Part shown: in pieces, positions 53,081-62,651 of the stretch
Position numbering within the stretch: the stretch's first letter is position 1
Layout of the letters: each line of letters opens with the position of its first letter
Translations under genes and position numbers: made by a program
Origin: GCA-2720975 sp964467985
GTDB taxonomy: Bacteria > Planctomycetota > UBA1135 > GCA-002686595
DNA length: 64,000 bases
Assembly (NCBI GenBank): GCA_964467985.1
Contig: CAYXTP010000008.1
Location: forward strand, 1 to 64,000
Reading direction: 5' to 3'
Notes under the pieces: generated by a model
What the model was told of the DNA's origin: nothing
Seen by the model: only the letters and a program-made list of their open reading frames with translations
Database searches by the model: none

Positions 53081-54265
53081 ATGAGTGTTCTCAACGCCCC
53101 CCTACTGGAGAGTCTGGCGCTGCGCGGGCAGCGGGTACTCGTGCGAGTGGACTTCAATGTGCCCCTGGACGAGCGTGGCGCAATCCGGGATGACACCCGT
53201 ATCCGCGCGGCCCTTCCCACCCTGCGTCACATTTTGGAGCAGGGTGGGAAGCCCATCTGCTTGTGTCACTTTGGTCGACCCAAGGGCGAAGTCGTCGAGT
53301 CGTTGCGTGTCGACCCGATCGCGACAAGGCTGCAGGAATTGCTCGGTTCGCCGGTCTTGAAACTCAATGAGTCCACGGGCGATTGCGTGGCCGAGTCCAT
53401 CGGGCAAGCGACGGAGGGGACGACCGTGCTGCTCGAAAACGTGCGTTTCCATCCTGGGGAGACCCAGGGTGACGTTGAATTGGCCCGGGCCTTTGCGGCT
53501 CTGGGGGACTGCTTCGTAGGTGAGGCATTTGGCGCCTGCCACCGGGATCACGCTTCGGTTTCCGGCATTCCACGGCTCCTGCCGTCCGCGGCAGGTCGAC
53601 TGTTGGAGAAGGAGGTGGACGCCTTCGCCCAGGTCTTGGAGAGTCCGCAGCGTCCATTGGTCGCGATCCTCGGGGGGGCCAAGGTGTCGGACAAGTTGAC
53701 GGTGATCGATCACCTGCTGGAGAAGGTCGACAGCATCTTGGTGGGCGGGGGCATGGCCTATACATTCCTCTTGTCCCAGGGCATCGAAGTGGGGGATTCC
53801 CTAGTCGAACCGGCTCAACTGGACCTCTGTCGGGCGGCGCAGGCCAAGGCCCGCGAGCGTGACGTGGATCTGCTCTTGCCCCTCGACCACGTGGCCGCGG
53901 AGCAGTTCTCCGCAGAGGCGTCGACGCGAGTTTGTGGACCCGCCATTCCGGCGGGCTGGATGGGCCTGGATGTTGGCCCGCGCACGCGCGAGCGATACGT
54001 GGAGGTCGTTGCGGGTGCTCGTACCGTGGTTTGGAATGGCCCCATGGGCGTGTTTGAGATGCAGCCCTTCCGCGCGGGTACGCAGGCCGTGGGGCGAGCG
54101 CTGGCCGATTGCCCTGGGTACACCGTCGTGGGCGGCGGCGATTCCGTGGCAGCGGTGACGGGACTGGGCCTCGCCGATTGCATGTCTCACATCTCCACCG
54201 GCGGAGGGGCCTCCCTCGCGTTGCTTGAGGGCAAGGTCCTGCCCGGTATCGAGGCCTTGGGGTAG
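53081..54265 (+). CDS. pgk: Phosphoglycerate kinase
   Basis: A 394-residue enzyme that makes ATP from 1,3-bisphosphoglycerate. VLVRVDFNVPLDE, CHFGRPKGE, LLENVRFHPGE, ILGGAKVSDKL, ILVGGGMAYTFL, VVWNGPMGVFE and VVGGGDSVAAV are all present. The DAFGxxHRxHAS block reads EAFGACHRDHAS, a mild change. It follows gap and is followed by rpe after 61 nt. Confidence 0.97.
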   Translation: MSVLNAPLLESLALRGQRVLVRVDFNVPLDERGAIRDDTRIRAALPTLRHILEQGGKPICLCHFGRPKGEVVESLRVDPIATRLQELLGSPVLKLNESTGDCVAESIGQATEGTTVLLENVRFHPGETQGDVELARAFAALGDCFVGEAFGACHRDHASVSGIPRLLPSAAGRLLEKEVDAFAQVLESPQRPLVAILGGAKVSDKLTVIDHLLEKVDSILVGGGMAYTFLLSQGIEVGDSLVEPAQLDLCRAAQAKARERDVDLLLPLDHVAAEQFSAEASTRVCGPAIPAGWMGLDVGPRTRERYVEVVAGARTVVWNGPMGVFEMQPFRAGTQAVGRALADCPGYTVVGGGDSVAAVTGLGLADCMSHISTGGGASLALLEGKVLPGIEALG

Positions 54266-54278
54266 GGCCTCCCGCCCC

Positions 54279-54301
54279 CTAGACTAGAAAGCCCCGTCTA
54301 G
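54279..54301 (+). repeat. Small inverted repeat between pgk and rpe
   Basis: CTAGAC and GTCTAG are perfect arms around an 11-nt loop. No T run follows, so it is more likely an mRNA hairpin than a terminator. TTGGGG-N17-TAGACT at 54257-54285 could be a weak internal promoter overlapping it. Confidence 0.3.
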
Positions 54302-54326
54302 CGCTCACCTCCCCGGCGAAGGACCC

Positions 54327-55019
54327 ATGCAAACCCCCCCGATTCGAATTGCTCCCTCGCTCTTGTCCTGTGATTTTGGGCAAATAGCCGCTGAGGTTCG
54401 ACGCACCGAAGCCGCCGGCGCGGATTGGTTGCACGTGGACGTCATGGATGGCCACTTCGTGCCTAACCTGACGATCGGCCCGCCCCTCGTGAAAGCCATC
54501 AACCGAGCGGCCAGCATTCCGCTGGATGTGCATCTGATGATCACGAACCCCATGGACTACGCCGAAGCCTATGCGGCGGCCGGTGCGGACGTCTTGACGT
54601 TCCACTGGGAGGTTGCCCCCAGCAAGGAGGCTTGCCTTGAGGTCGTGAGCGCTTTCCGTGAGCATGGCGTTGCACAGGTGGGTGTTGCAGTCAGTCCGGA
54701 TACTCCGGTTGAAGTCCTGGAGCCTGTCCTGGGAAGCGTGGACCTGGCCCTCGTGATGAGTGTTCATCCGGGGTTTGGAGGTCAGAGTTTTATTGAGGGC
54801 GCGCTGGAGAAGACTCGCTGGCTGCGCAGGGTGGGCTACGAAGGACACGTTGAGATGGATGGAGGCCTGGACCCCAACACCTTGCCCCAGTGTGCGGCGG
54901 CGGGCGCCAATGCCTTTGTTGCAGGTTCGGCGATCTTTGGACCGCCGGATATGGCGGCCACGATTGCTGCCTTGCGTGCTGCGGCTGAGGCCGTCCTGCC
55001 TGCGGGGAGCGAGGCCTAG
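54327..55019 (+). CDS. rpe: Ribulose-phosphate 3-epimerase
   Basis: A 230-residue pentose phosphate enzyme. APSLLSCDFGQIAAEV, LHVDVMDGHFVPNLTIGPPL, DVHLMITNP, VMSVHPGFGGQSF and EMDGGLDPNT are the family blocks with the metal-binding His and Asp residues. The stop is 2 nt before the GTG of accD. Confidence 0.97.
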   Translation: MQTPPIRIAPSLLSCDFGQIAAEVRRTEAAGADWLHVDVMDGHFVPNLTIGPPLVKAINRAASIPLDVHLMITNPMDYAEAYAAAGADVLTFHWEVAPSKEACLEVVSAFREHGVAQVGVAVSPDTPVEVLEPVLGSVDLALVMSVHPGFGGQSFIEGALEKTRWLRRVGYEGHVEMDGGLDPNTLPQCAAAGANAFVAGSAIFGPPDMAATIAALRAAAEAVLPAGSEA

Positions 55020-55021
55020 GC

Positions 55022-56161
55022 GTGTCGGGACCGAAGAAAAAACCCAGCGGGCGCCTCTCGGGCCTACGCTTCAAAAAGAAAGACATGCCCGGGGGCTTGT
55101 GGCTCAAGTGTCCCTCCTGTGACACGACGATCTACCGCAAGGAACTCGAGGCCAAAGCGCACACCTGTCCCTCATGTAGCTTTCATTTCACGGTCCCCGC
55201 CCGCGAACGAGTGGCGATGACCCTGGACCAGGGGACATGGAACGAGATGTTCGCCGACCTGGAGGCCGTTGATCGTCTGGAGTTCACCGATGCCGTGCCG
55301 TACTCCGAGAAGATCTCGAAGACCATGCAGAAGTGCGGCGAGAAGGAGGGGTTGATTTGTGGGACGGGTGAAATCCTCGGTCGTCCTGTGGTGATCGCCG
55401 TGCTCGACTTCAAGTTCCTTGGGGGGTCCATGGGGGAGGTCGTTGGGGAGAAGGTTTCCTTGGCAACAGATGTCGCTCGGTCACGCAACCTGCCACTCAT
55501 TCTATTTACCAGTTCGGGTGGGGCGCGCATGCACGAGGGCATGCTGTCCCTCATGCAGATGGCCAAAACCTGTTCGGCCTTGGCGCAACTCAACAGCGCA
55601 GGGGGGTTCTCGATTTGCGTTCAGACCAACCCTACAACGGGTGGGGTGACGGCTTCGTTTGCATCGGTGTGCGACCTGACCCTGGCCGAACCGGGAGCGC
55701 TGATCGGCTTCGCGGGGCCGCGGGTGATCAAGACCACCATTCGACAGGAGCTGCCCCCAGGTTTTCAACGTTCGGAATTCTTGCTCGAGAAGGGTCAGGT
55801 CGACTGCATCGTCGCGCGCGAAGACATGCTGGGCATGCTGGCCAAATTGATCGATTACGGAACGAGTTCCAAGGCCGCCTGCGGAGTCCCAGGCGAAGCA
55901 GTCGATGCAAGCGAGCTGCCATCCGAACCAGAACTCCCCGATGAACCTGTCACGACTCAAGACGCCCAACCCCCTGACTCCGAGCCGGCTGCCCCTCCCC
56001 GTTCTGAGCCGGAGCCCGAAGCCGTGCCCGATCAGGACCAGCTTGAAGGTGCGCTCGACGAATCCGCGAGGGGCTTGTCTGAGGGCATCGAGGCCCGCGC
56101 CGGATCGCCATCGACCGCCGAGGAAGACCCGGATTCGATTCCGCGCCCCGAGCAGCCCTGA
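55022..56161 (+). CDS. accD: Acetyl-CoA carboxylase carboxyltransferase beta subunit with acidic tail
   Basis: A 379-residue subunit that, with AccA, transfers carboxyl to acetyl-CoA for fatty acid synthesis. The N-terminal zinc ribbon has LKCPSCDTTIYR and THTCPSCSFHF-like Cys pairs. GSMGEVVGEKVS, LFTSSGGARMHEGMLSLMQM and NPTTGGVTASFAS are the core blocks. The last ~90 residues are acidic and Pro/Glu-rich and likely disordered, making it longer than the ~300-residue norm. The start is GTG. Confidence 0.96.
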   Translation: MSGPKKKPSGRLSGLRFKKKDMPGGLWLKCPSCDTTIYRKELEAKAHTCPSCSFHFTVPARERVAMTLDQGTWNEMFADLEAVDRLEFTDAVPYSEKISKTMQKCGEKEGLICGTGEILGRPVVIAVLDFKFLGGSMGEVVGEKVSLATDVARSRNLPLILFTSSGGARMHEGMLSLMQMAKTCSALAQLNSAGGFSICVQTNPTTGGVTASFASVCDLTLAEPGALIGFAGPRVIKTTIRQELPPGFQRSEFLLEKGQVDCIVAREDMLGMLAKLIDYGTSSKAACGVPGEAVDASELPSEPELPDEPVTTQDAQPPDSEPAAPPRSEPEPEAVPDQDQLEGALDESARGLSEGIEARAGSPSTAEEDPDSIPRPEQP

Positions 56162-56174
56162 CCCGAGCTAGCCC

Positions 56175-57344
56175 TCACCTGCGCCGTAGGTGAACGGCCC
56201 AGGAGTCGAACCAGCTGGCCGGCACGAGCCCGGTGCGTCGATCGAGACCCGCGGCCAACTGGTTGGCCCAGAGGAGCGGGTAGGTGAGGGCCCCGCCCAG
56301 CCGCGTCTCGTTCAAGTGCATGGCCTGCGGAACCGGCCAGGTGAGCTGGTAACCCGTCGAGCGAACGACTTCGAATCCGCGCTGCAGCATTCCCTCTTGA
56401 AGCTCGGCGCAGGTCAGCGCAGAGAGCTCACGACTTGGCAGCACTGGTCGAGAGCGACGTCGCGCCCGGAAACCGATGGAGTCTCGGTGGATGTCCCCAA
56501 CCACCAGATCTCCCCCTGGGGCGAGCGTGCTTGCGATGCCATCCATCCAGGCCTGCGGGTCGGGGGAAAAGCTGACCACGCCCGAACTGATGACGAGGTC
56601 GAAGGGATCTTCTCCCGGACTCGGGAAGGGTGGTTGCTCGCCGAAGCCCGTGCGTCCCTCGAATTCCACGATTCCGGCCTGTTGTGCATTACTCGCCGCC
56701 TGTTCGACCATCTTGGGGCTGGGGTCAAAGGCGCACAGGCGGGCTTGCGAGGCGCCCTTTGCCGCTTCGATGCCACACCAGCCTGCACCGCAACCAAAGT
56801 CGAGGATGTTGCGCGGGTTCTTGCGGCGCGCGAAGCGACCCACGAGTCGACGCATCCACCGAAAGTGTGGGTAGCCCGGGCCACCGGGTTGGCCGTCCCA
56901 GCCCGCAGCGTTGGTATCGAACTTGGTAATGGTCGCCCCAGGTGACATCAATTCCGTTCGACGGCGGGCCACGAGTAGGGCGCCCGAGAGGGCAGACTGG
57001 CCCACCTGCGTCCTGCGTTCGTATTCAACGCGTTCCACGGTCTGCGCGTCGAAACGGTACCAGGCAGGCATGTGCAAGAGTGGCCAGAGGGCATTGCGCC
57101 ATGCGGCCAGGGTCTTGAGCGGAGGTGGCCCCGGGATGAACAGCAACAGCGTCGCCCCCTGGCCAAGCTCAAAGGCCAGGCGGCCCAGCTCGACTGGGTT
57201 CGAATCGGGGTCCCCGGGCGTGCACCACAGTTTGTTGCCTTCGATGCCGTTGCCCAGGGGCGACAGACCGGCTCCATCCAACCCCAGGTCGGAGAGGGCC
57301 GGGGCGATTTCGCTGGGTGCGGGAGTGGGGGGCGCTGCAGGCAT
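56175..57344 (-). CDS. SAM-dependent methyltransferase with an N-terminal extension
   Basis: A 389-residue protein. The C-terminal two thirds is a class I methyltransferase: ILDFGCGAGWCGIEAAKG (motif I), LCAFDPSPKMVEQAA (motif II) and STLAPGGDLVVGDIHRD (motif III). The first ~110 residues form a separate domain rich in Trp/Leu with no recognised motif (LLLFIPGPPPLKTLAAW). The substrate is unknown. The gene is convergent with accD. Confidence 0.8.
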   Translation of the reverse strand: MPAAPPTPAPSEIAPALSDLGLDGAGLSPLGNGIEGNKLWCTPGDPDSNPVELGRLAFELGQGATLLLFIPGPPPLKTLAAWRNALWPLLHMPAWYRFDAQTVERVEYERRTQVGQSALSGALLVARRRTELMSPGATITKFDTNAAGWDGQPGGPGYPHFRWMRRLVGRFARRKNPRNILDFGCGAGWCGIEAAKGASQARLCAFDPSPKMVEQAASNAQQAGIVEFEGRTGFGEQPPFPSPGEDPFDLVISSGVVSFSPDPQAWMDGIASTLAPGGDLVVGDIHRDSIGFRARRRSRPVLPSRELSALTCAELQEGMLQRGFEVVRSTGYQLTWPVPQAMHLNETRLGGALTYPLLWANQLAAGLDRRTGLVPASWFDSWAVHLRRR

Positions 57345-57428
57345 CTGGCGCGAGCGTACTAAACTGCTCGGGACGATTCTAAGGGCCCCGCGCGGCGCAG
57401 TCGGCCCAGGGCTCCACTGTGCATGGAC

Positions 57429-58727
57429 TCACTTGCCCCTACGTCGATTGCGCCGCGCGCCGGACGGGGGACCTTCCCGGCGCTGGGCCGAAGCCGGGGG
57501 AGCGGCTTCTCGCACGGCCATCGAAACTCCGTAGGCGGGCTCTTCCGAGGCGCAAAACACCGAGTGCATGCAGGTGCACTCGAGCCCTTGGTTGGGAAGA
57601 ATGATCCCATCGCCCGCTTCCAAGATGTACGCATGACCCGCATCCGCCAAGAGGGAGGTGAATTCGGGGCCACGTCCCACCAGGGCACCCAGGCGCCCGC
57701 ACCCAGGCTTGCCAAGTTCCTTGCGCACCCGGCCGAAGCGCAAGATCATGCGCTCAAGCCACTGGAAGGTCTCCGGCTCAGGAAATAGCTCTTCGCGGAC
57801 CCAGGCTAATTCTCCCTCCTGCATGTACTCGACGAACTCGATCACACGCCGGCTGAGGTCCTCGATGGAAAGGGCCAGCCACGCGGTCCGACCTGCGAGC
57901 TGCACGTAGACCACTCCCCGCTGCCCACCCTCAAGGGGCTCGCGAAAGGAGTCGTGGTGCATCAAGGCGCCGCCGTGTGGGGCATTCCAGTAGGCGATGT
58001 GTTGCGTGAAGAACACGGGGCCGTCGACCCAAGACTCGAGGGGTTCGATCAGGGAAGTCGTGGACTCGATGCTGCGAGTCTCGGGCAAGAGTTGCTGGGC
58101 CAGTGCTTGGACTTGACGCTGCGTCTCCAGGTTTCGATTGGCGTCATCGGCACCCTCGCGTCCGGAGGAGATGCGCAAGCGCAGGGAACGGTCCGCCTCG
58201 AAACTGGACAGGTGGCCAGTCTTGACCCACAACCCGCGCCCGCTATCGCTCGCCAGGCCCAGGCAGGCCAGATCCCGAGCCGGGTCGTGTAGTGGCATCG
58301 CTCCCGTGGGACGCCAATGGGGTCCCTGTGCCCGCGGGCGGGTGGCGATGAATTCGGCCAAGCCTTCCGGAGCCTGTAGGGCCTCAAACAGCTGGAGTCG
58401 TTCTTGCGCTTGGTTGTTCCAGTCGCCGCCACGCTCGAGCAAGCCTGGTCTCAGGATTGGCCGAGCGCGAAACCAGCGCTCCTCGAGCAGGGCGGCTGTG
58501 GGGCGGGTGGCCACCGGTGCCTGGCGGGCCTCGAGTTCGACCCATTGACCATGCCACGCGCCGCGCCGCTGAAGCCCTACTCGCGCACGGGCGCAAGCAT
58601 CGAGGGCGGCCAAATACTCGGGGTCGTCTTCCTCGCGGTAGGCGAGCACGGGTCGCGCGCCGGGACAGGTGTCCCTATCGGGAGCATCGAGCAGCTCGCG
58701 CTGCAGGCCTTGGAACTCCTGAGTCAT
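57429..58727 (-). CDS. Predicted cupin/JmjC-like Fe(II) oxygenase-fold protein
   Basis: A 432-residue protein not assigned to a named family. The middle and end look like a double-stranded beta-helix: WNAPHGGALMHHDSF gives H257-x-D259. RGVVYVQLAGRTAWLALS is a strand pair, and LEAGDGIILPNQGLECTCMH gives the distal H388. This H-x-D...H set fits the metal triad of 2-oxoglutarate oxygenases. The tail is basic (GARRNRRRGK). The ATG at 58727 is preferred to one at 58793, which would overlap the divergent gene's start. It may modify a protein or small molecule; the partner is unknown. Confidence 0.5.
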   Translation of the reverse strand: MTQEFQGLQRELLDAPDRDTCPGARPVLAYREEDDPEYLAALDACARARVGLQRRGAWHGQWVELEARQAPVATRPTAALLEERWFRARPILRPGLLERGGDWNNQAQERLQLFEALQAPEGLAEFIATRPRAQGPHWRPTGAMPLHDPARDLACLGLASDSGRGLWVKTGHLSSFEADRSLRLRISSGREGADDANRNLETQRQVQALAQQLLPETRSIESTTSLIEPLESWVDGPVFFTQHIAYWNAPHGGALMHHDSFREPLEGGQRGVVYVQLAGRTAWLALSIEDLSRRVIEFVEYMQEGELAWVREELFPEPETFQWLERMILRFGRVRKELGKPGCGRLGALVGRGPEFTSLLADAGHAYILEAGDGIILPNQGLECTCMHSVFCASEEPAYGVSMAVREAAPPASAQRREGPPSGARRNRRRGK

Positions 58728-58775
58728 GGCCAGAGGGTAGAGCAGCAGCGGTTCCCGTGGCAGTGCCCAGCGATC

Positions 58776-58782
58776 TAGAATA
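58776..58782. promoter_or_regulatory. Overlapping divergent -10 boxes
   Basis: TAGAAT on the plus strand and TATTCT on the minus strand overlap within seven bases. The plus box ends 10 nt before the ATG of the FAD dehydrogenase. No clear -35 boxes were found at 17 nt. Confidence 0.35.
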
Positions 58783-58791
58783 CCTGCCGAC

Positions 58792-60483
58792 ATGGGCGAC
58801 TCTCCTCATTCTCCCGAGCACAGAAGCGCTCCCGCCACGACAGAATTCGACACTTGGCGGCTTTCCAACCTGGTGCAAGCGTTGGACGAGCCCGAGTCCG
58901 TGTTGCGTGCACGTGCGGCCCGCCGGCTGGGGTTCGAACCCGCTGAGTTGCGCGGCTTTCGAATCGTCAAACGCTCTGTGGACGCCCGGCGGAGGAGGGC
59001 AGACCTACGTTTTGTTTGCCAGGTGGATGTGGTCGTGGACCGCGGCGCGCAGCGCGCTCGCCTGACCAGCCTGTTGAAGCAAGGCCGTGTACGCGCGGCT
59101 CCAGGCCCAGGCAGCTTGGACCTGGCGGCCGTGGACAGCACTCGCCAGGGCACGCGGGCTGTGGTCGTGGGTGCGGGACCCGCAGGCTTGTTTGCGGCCC
59201 TGGTGCTCGCACGCCACGGGATTCAGGTCGATCTGATTGATCGGGGTCAGGCGGTGCAGGAGCGTTCCAAGACGCTGGCGTCATTTCACCGCCACGGGAA
59301 ACTCGACCCGGACAGCAATCTGCTCTTTGGCGAGGGCGGAGCCGGGACCTATTCCGACGGCAAGTTGTACACGCGCGTCAACAGTCACTTGGAAGTTCCC
59401 ATTCTCGAGGAGCTCGTGGCCTGTGGCGCACAGCCCGACATCCTCTACGATTCGCGCGCTCACATCGGGACGGACCGACTGCACGTCGTTCTGCCGCAAC
59501 TGCGCAAGCGTATGGAGTCTGAGGGAGTGCAATTTCACTACGGGGTTCGCCTGGAATCCCTGCTCATCGAAGAGGGGCCTCCGCGACAGGTGCTGGGCGT
59601 GGCGACCTCCGCCGGCGAGCTGCCTTGCGACGTGTTGTTCCTCGCCTTGGGGCACAGCGCGCGGGATACTTGGCACGCGCTTCACGAACAGGGCCTGGCT
59701 TTTGAACCCAAGCCCTTTCAGTTTGGAGTGCGCGTTGAACACCCACAGGAGTTGATTACATTAGGGCGCTACGGCGACGGGGATCCCAGCAGCAGTCTGG
59801 GGCCGGCGAGTTATACATTGCAGTGCAGGGCTGGCGAGGGACTGCCCGGCGTGCATTCGTTCTGCATGTGCCCGGGCGGGAAGATCGTGGCCAGCGTGAA
59901 CGAGGCCGGATTCCTGTGCACCAATGGTATGAGTAACTCGTCCCACTCATCGCCCTTTGCCAACGCGGCGCTCGTCACGACGGTGTCTCCTGACGCTTTT
60001 GCAGCCTACGGGTCTGGCCCCTTTGCAGGGGTCGAGTACCAGAAGCATTTTGAAGCCAGTTTCTTTGCTGCCGGCGGTGGGGACTACACGGCGCCCGCCC
60101 AACGTGTGCCGGACTTCCTCGCGGGTCGCGCCTCCGCCGGTGAGCTAAAGACGAGCTACACCTTTGGGACCGTTGCGGGTCGCTTGGACCACTTGCTGCC
60201 TGCGGATAGTTGCACTGCCTTGCGGCGTGGACTGCAGCGGTTTGAGCAGATGCTGCCAGGTTTTGGAGGCGGCTCGGGGATCCTGGTAGGAGTGGAGTCT
60301 CGCAGTTCAGGCCCCGTGCGCTGCCCCCGTGAGGCTGAAAGCCGGGCTGCGGTGGGTTGGCAGGGGCTCTATCCACTAGGCGAGGGTGCCGGCTATGCCG
60401 GAGGCATCATGAGTGCGGCATTGGACGGAGCCTTGAGTGCCCAGACCTGGCTGCAGGGCGCTTTGAACTCTGTTTCGCAGTAG
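58792..60483 (+). CDS. FAD-dependent dehydrogenase (COG2509 type)
   Basis: A 563-residue flavoprotein. An N-terminal ~100-residue domain (AARRLGFEPAELRGFRIVKR) precedes the FAD Rossmann motif VVVGAGPAGLFAALVLAR. SNLLFGEGGAGTYSDGKLYT, SFCMCPGGKIVAS, VGVESRSSGPVR and YPLGEGAGYAGGIMSAALDG are the family blocks. Its redox substrate is not known. It is divergent from the cupin-like gene and followed by panB after 25 nt, so the last two may be cotranscribed. Confidence 0.9.
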   Translation: MGDSPHSPEHRSAPATTEFDTWRLSNLVQALDEPESVLRARAARRLGFEPAELRGFRIVKRSVDARRRRADLRFVCQVDVVVDRGAQRARLTSLLKQGRVRAAPGPGSLDLAAVDSTRQGTRAVVVGAGPAGLFAALVLARHGIQVDLIDRGQAVQERSKTLASFHRHGKLDPDSNLLFGEGGAGTYSDGKLYTRVNSHLEVPILEELVACGAQPDILYDSRAHIGTDRLHVVLPQLRKRMESEGVQFHYGVRLESLLIEEGPPRQVLGVATSAGELPCDVLFLALGHSARDTWHALHEQGLAFEPKPFQFGVRVEHPQELITLGRYGDGDPSSSLGPASYTLQCRAGEGLPGVHSFCMCPGGKIVASVNEAGFLCTNGMSNSSHSSPFANAALVTTVSPDAFAAYGSGPFAGVEYQKHFEASFFAAGGGDYTAPAQRVPDFLAGRASAGELKTSYTFGTVAGRLDHLLPADSCTALRRGLQRFEQMLPGFGGGSGILVGVESRSSGPVRCPREAESRAAVGWQGLYPLGEGAGYAGGIMSAALDGALSAQTWLQGALNSVSQ

Positions 60484-60508
60484 ACTGCCCGAGAGCACCG
60501 ACACGACC

Positions 60509-61360
60509 ATGAGCCAATCCCCTGACGAACCCCTGGACGGCATCGAGCCGCAAGACCTGACTCGCAACAAGGTCACGACGCGCAGACTCGGGCTGATGAA
60601 AGAGCGTGGCCAGCGCATCGCCTGCCTGACCGCCTACGACCAGGTGATGGCTCGCCTCCTGGATCAGGCGGGCATCGACCTGATTTTGGTAGGGGACTCG
60701 GTATCCACCGTGGTGCAGGGTCTCGACACAACGGTGACGGTAACCATGGAGCACATGGTCTACCACGCATCGCTCGTTCGCCGAGGAGTGCAGCGTGCCT
60801 TGGTCGTGGGAGATCTGCCGTTCATGTCCTACCAAGTGAATTCTGACGAAGCCTTGCGAAACGCCGGTCGCATGGTGAAGGAGGCTGGCGTCGAAGCCGT
60901 CAAACTGGAGGGCGGTGAGAGCGTGTGTGAAACCGTGCAGCGCATCGTCGCAGCCGGGATTCCCGTCATGGGTCACCTGGGGCTGATGCCCCAGTCCATT
61001 CACAAGTACGGCACCTATCAAGTGCGCGCGCGCGACGAGGACGAGGCCCAGGAGTTGCGCCGAGATGCCGTGCGCCTCGAGAACGCGGGCGCGTTCTCCA
61101 TCGTCCTAGAGAAGGTGCCGGGCGACCTGGCTCGCGAAGTTTCCGAGTCCGTCTCGGTGCCCGTGATCGGGATCGGAGCTGGCGAGGGGTGCGATGGACA
61201 AATCCTCGTCACCCACGACATGCTGGGCATCTGTACTCGTTTCAGCCCGCGCTTCGTGCGTCGTTACGCCTCTATGGCCGACGACATGGTGTCGGCCTTC
61301 GAGCACTACCTCGGCGATGTGCGCTCGGGTGAATTCCCGGGCCCAAACGAGAGCTACTGA
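60509..61360 (+). CDS. panB: 3-methyl-2-oxobutanoate hydroxymethyltransferase
   Basis: A 283-residue enzyme of pantothenate synthesis that adds a hydroxymethyl group from methylene-tetrahydrofolate to alpha-ketoisovalerate. IACLTAYDQVMARLLDQAGI, LILVGDSVSTVVQGLDTTV, VVGDLPFMSYQ, VKLEGG, PVMGHLGLMPQSIHKYGTY and VIGIGAGEGCDGQILVTHDM are present, with the Mg-binding Asp residues and catalytic Glu. It is convergent with the S1 protein gene. Confidence 0.97.
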   Translation: MSQSPDEPLDGIEPQDLTRNKVTTRRLGLMKERGQRIACLTAYDQVMARLLDQAGIDLILVGDSVSTVVQGLDTTVTVTMEHMVYHASLVRRGVQRALVVGDLPFMSYQVNSDEALRNAGRMVKEAGVEAVKLEGGESVCETVQRIVAAGIPVMGHLGLMPQSIHKYGTYQVRARDEDEAQELRRDAVRLENAGAFSIVLEKVPGDLAREVSESVSVPVIGIGAGEGCDGQILVTHDMLGICTRFSPRFVRRYASMADDMVSAFEHYLGDVRSGEFPGPNESY

Positions 61361-61369
61361 CCCCAACGG

Positions 61370-62590
61370 TCAGTCGGACTCTTCGTCCGGTCGGTTCTGC
61401 AGTGCCTTGGCGAACAGGGATCCGAGATTCGTGCCGAGGTTCCCGCCTTCCGGTTTGGCCAGGGCCTCCTCGATGACGTCCGCGTCCACGGCGTCCTCCG
61501 ACCCGATCACGGCTCCCCGCGCGTCCAGGCGTGAGAGGGCGATGCGGCGCGCGCCGGCGTCCACGCTGACGATGCGCACGGTGAGTTCCTCGCCTTCTTG
61601 CAAGGCATCGCTGGGCCGGCGCACACGCTCCGTACCCAGTTGGGAGACGTGCAGCAGGCCCTCGAGTCCAGGCTCCAACTCCACGAACGCACCGAAGTCC
61701 ATCATGCGTGTCACCTTGCCGGACACCTGTCTGTCGGCGGGGTAGCGACTGGGGACCTCGTCCCAGGGATCGGGCTCCAGTTGCTTCATGCCCAGGCCGA
61801 TGCGCTTGCCACCGTCCTTGATGTCCAGCACTTTGACCTGCACCTCCTGGCCTTGGGCTAGGACATCCGCAGGGTTTTCTACGCGCTGACGCGAGATGTT
61901 GGAGACGTGCAGAAGTCCTTCCAGGCCGTTTCCCAGGTCCACGAACGCACCGAACGACTCAATGCGCGTGACCTTGCCCATGAGCACCATGTGGGTGTGC
62001 AGTTTGCCGATGCTCTCCTGCAGGGCCTGGCTGCGCTCGCTTTCCTCCACCCGCCGGCGGGAGAGTACGCAGCGTTTGCGACCACGGTCGACCTCGACTA
62101 CTTCGCAGATCAGGGTCTGACCGAGTAGGGAGGCGGGGTCCAGATCTCTGTCGATGGAGACCTGACTCGCGGGCATGAAGGCCTCGTTCTTGCCGATGCG
62201 CAATTCGAGCCCGCCTTGATTCTGTCCGCTCACACGTGCCTTGACATGCGATCCAGCCTCCAGACTCTCCCAGGCTGCGACTTCTTTCGCGGCTTGAATC
62301 GAAAGGACCCACAAGTCGTCCTCGCGGCCGCGCATGGCAAAACGCAACTGGGTCCCTACCTCGGGCGGGCGCTCGAACTCGCGCAGAGAACAAACGCCCT
62401 GCATGCGCGGGCCCAGTTCGACGATCACGTCATCGCCGCTGACGCCAATCACCACGCCAGGCCAAAGCTTGTCGCTGCCACGACCGCTAGCGGGGGCCTG
62501 GTCGGATTCCTGGCCCAGACTCTGCAAGTCGACGCCGTCTAGCGCGGCTTCAATTTCCCTATCCAGGGGGTTCTCTTGGGGGACACTCAT
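61370..62590 (-). CDS. S1 RNA-binding domain protein with four S1 modules (RpsA-like)
   Basis: A 406-residue protein. Four S1 modules can be read in order: VVIGVSGDDVIVELGPRMQG, VKARVSGQNQGGLELRIGKN, MGKVTRIESFGAFVDLGNGL and SGKVTRMMDFGAFVELEPGL. The last two end in EGLLHVS. The first two are more divergent. Ribosomal protein S1 usually has four to six, so this could be the S1 of the organism or a paralogue. The ATG at 62590 starts a plausible N terminus (MSVPQENPLDREIEAAL). Confidence 0.88.
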   Translation of the reverse strand: MSVPQENPLDREIEAALDGVDLQSLGQESDQAPASGRGSDKLWPGVVIGVSGDDVIVELGPRMQGVCSLREFERPPEVGTQLRFAMRGREDDLWVLSIQAAKEVAAWESLEAGSHVKARVSGQNQGGLELRIGKNEAFMPASQVSIDRDLDPASLLGQTLICEVVEVDRGRKRCVLSRRRVEESERSQALQESIGKLHTHMVLMGKVTRIESFGAFVDLGNGLEGLLHVSNISRQRVENPADVLAQGQEVQVKVLDIKDGGKRIGLGMKQLEPDPWDEVPSRYPADRQVSGKVTRMMDFGAFVELEPGLEGLLHVSQLGTERVRRPSDALQEGEELTVRIVSVDAGARRIALSRLDARGAVIGSEDAVDADVIEEALAKPEGGNLGTNLGSLFAKALQNRPDEESD

Positions 62591-62651
62591 GGGCCGAGAA
62601 TTATCCGCGCTCGGAGCTTGGTTGGCTAGGAGGGCCGCCCGCATCTGGCCG

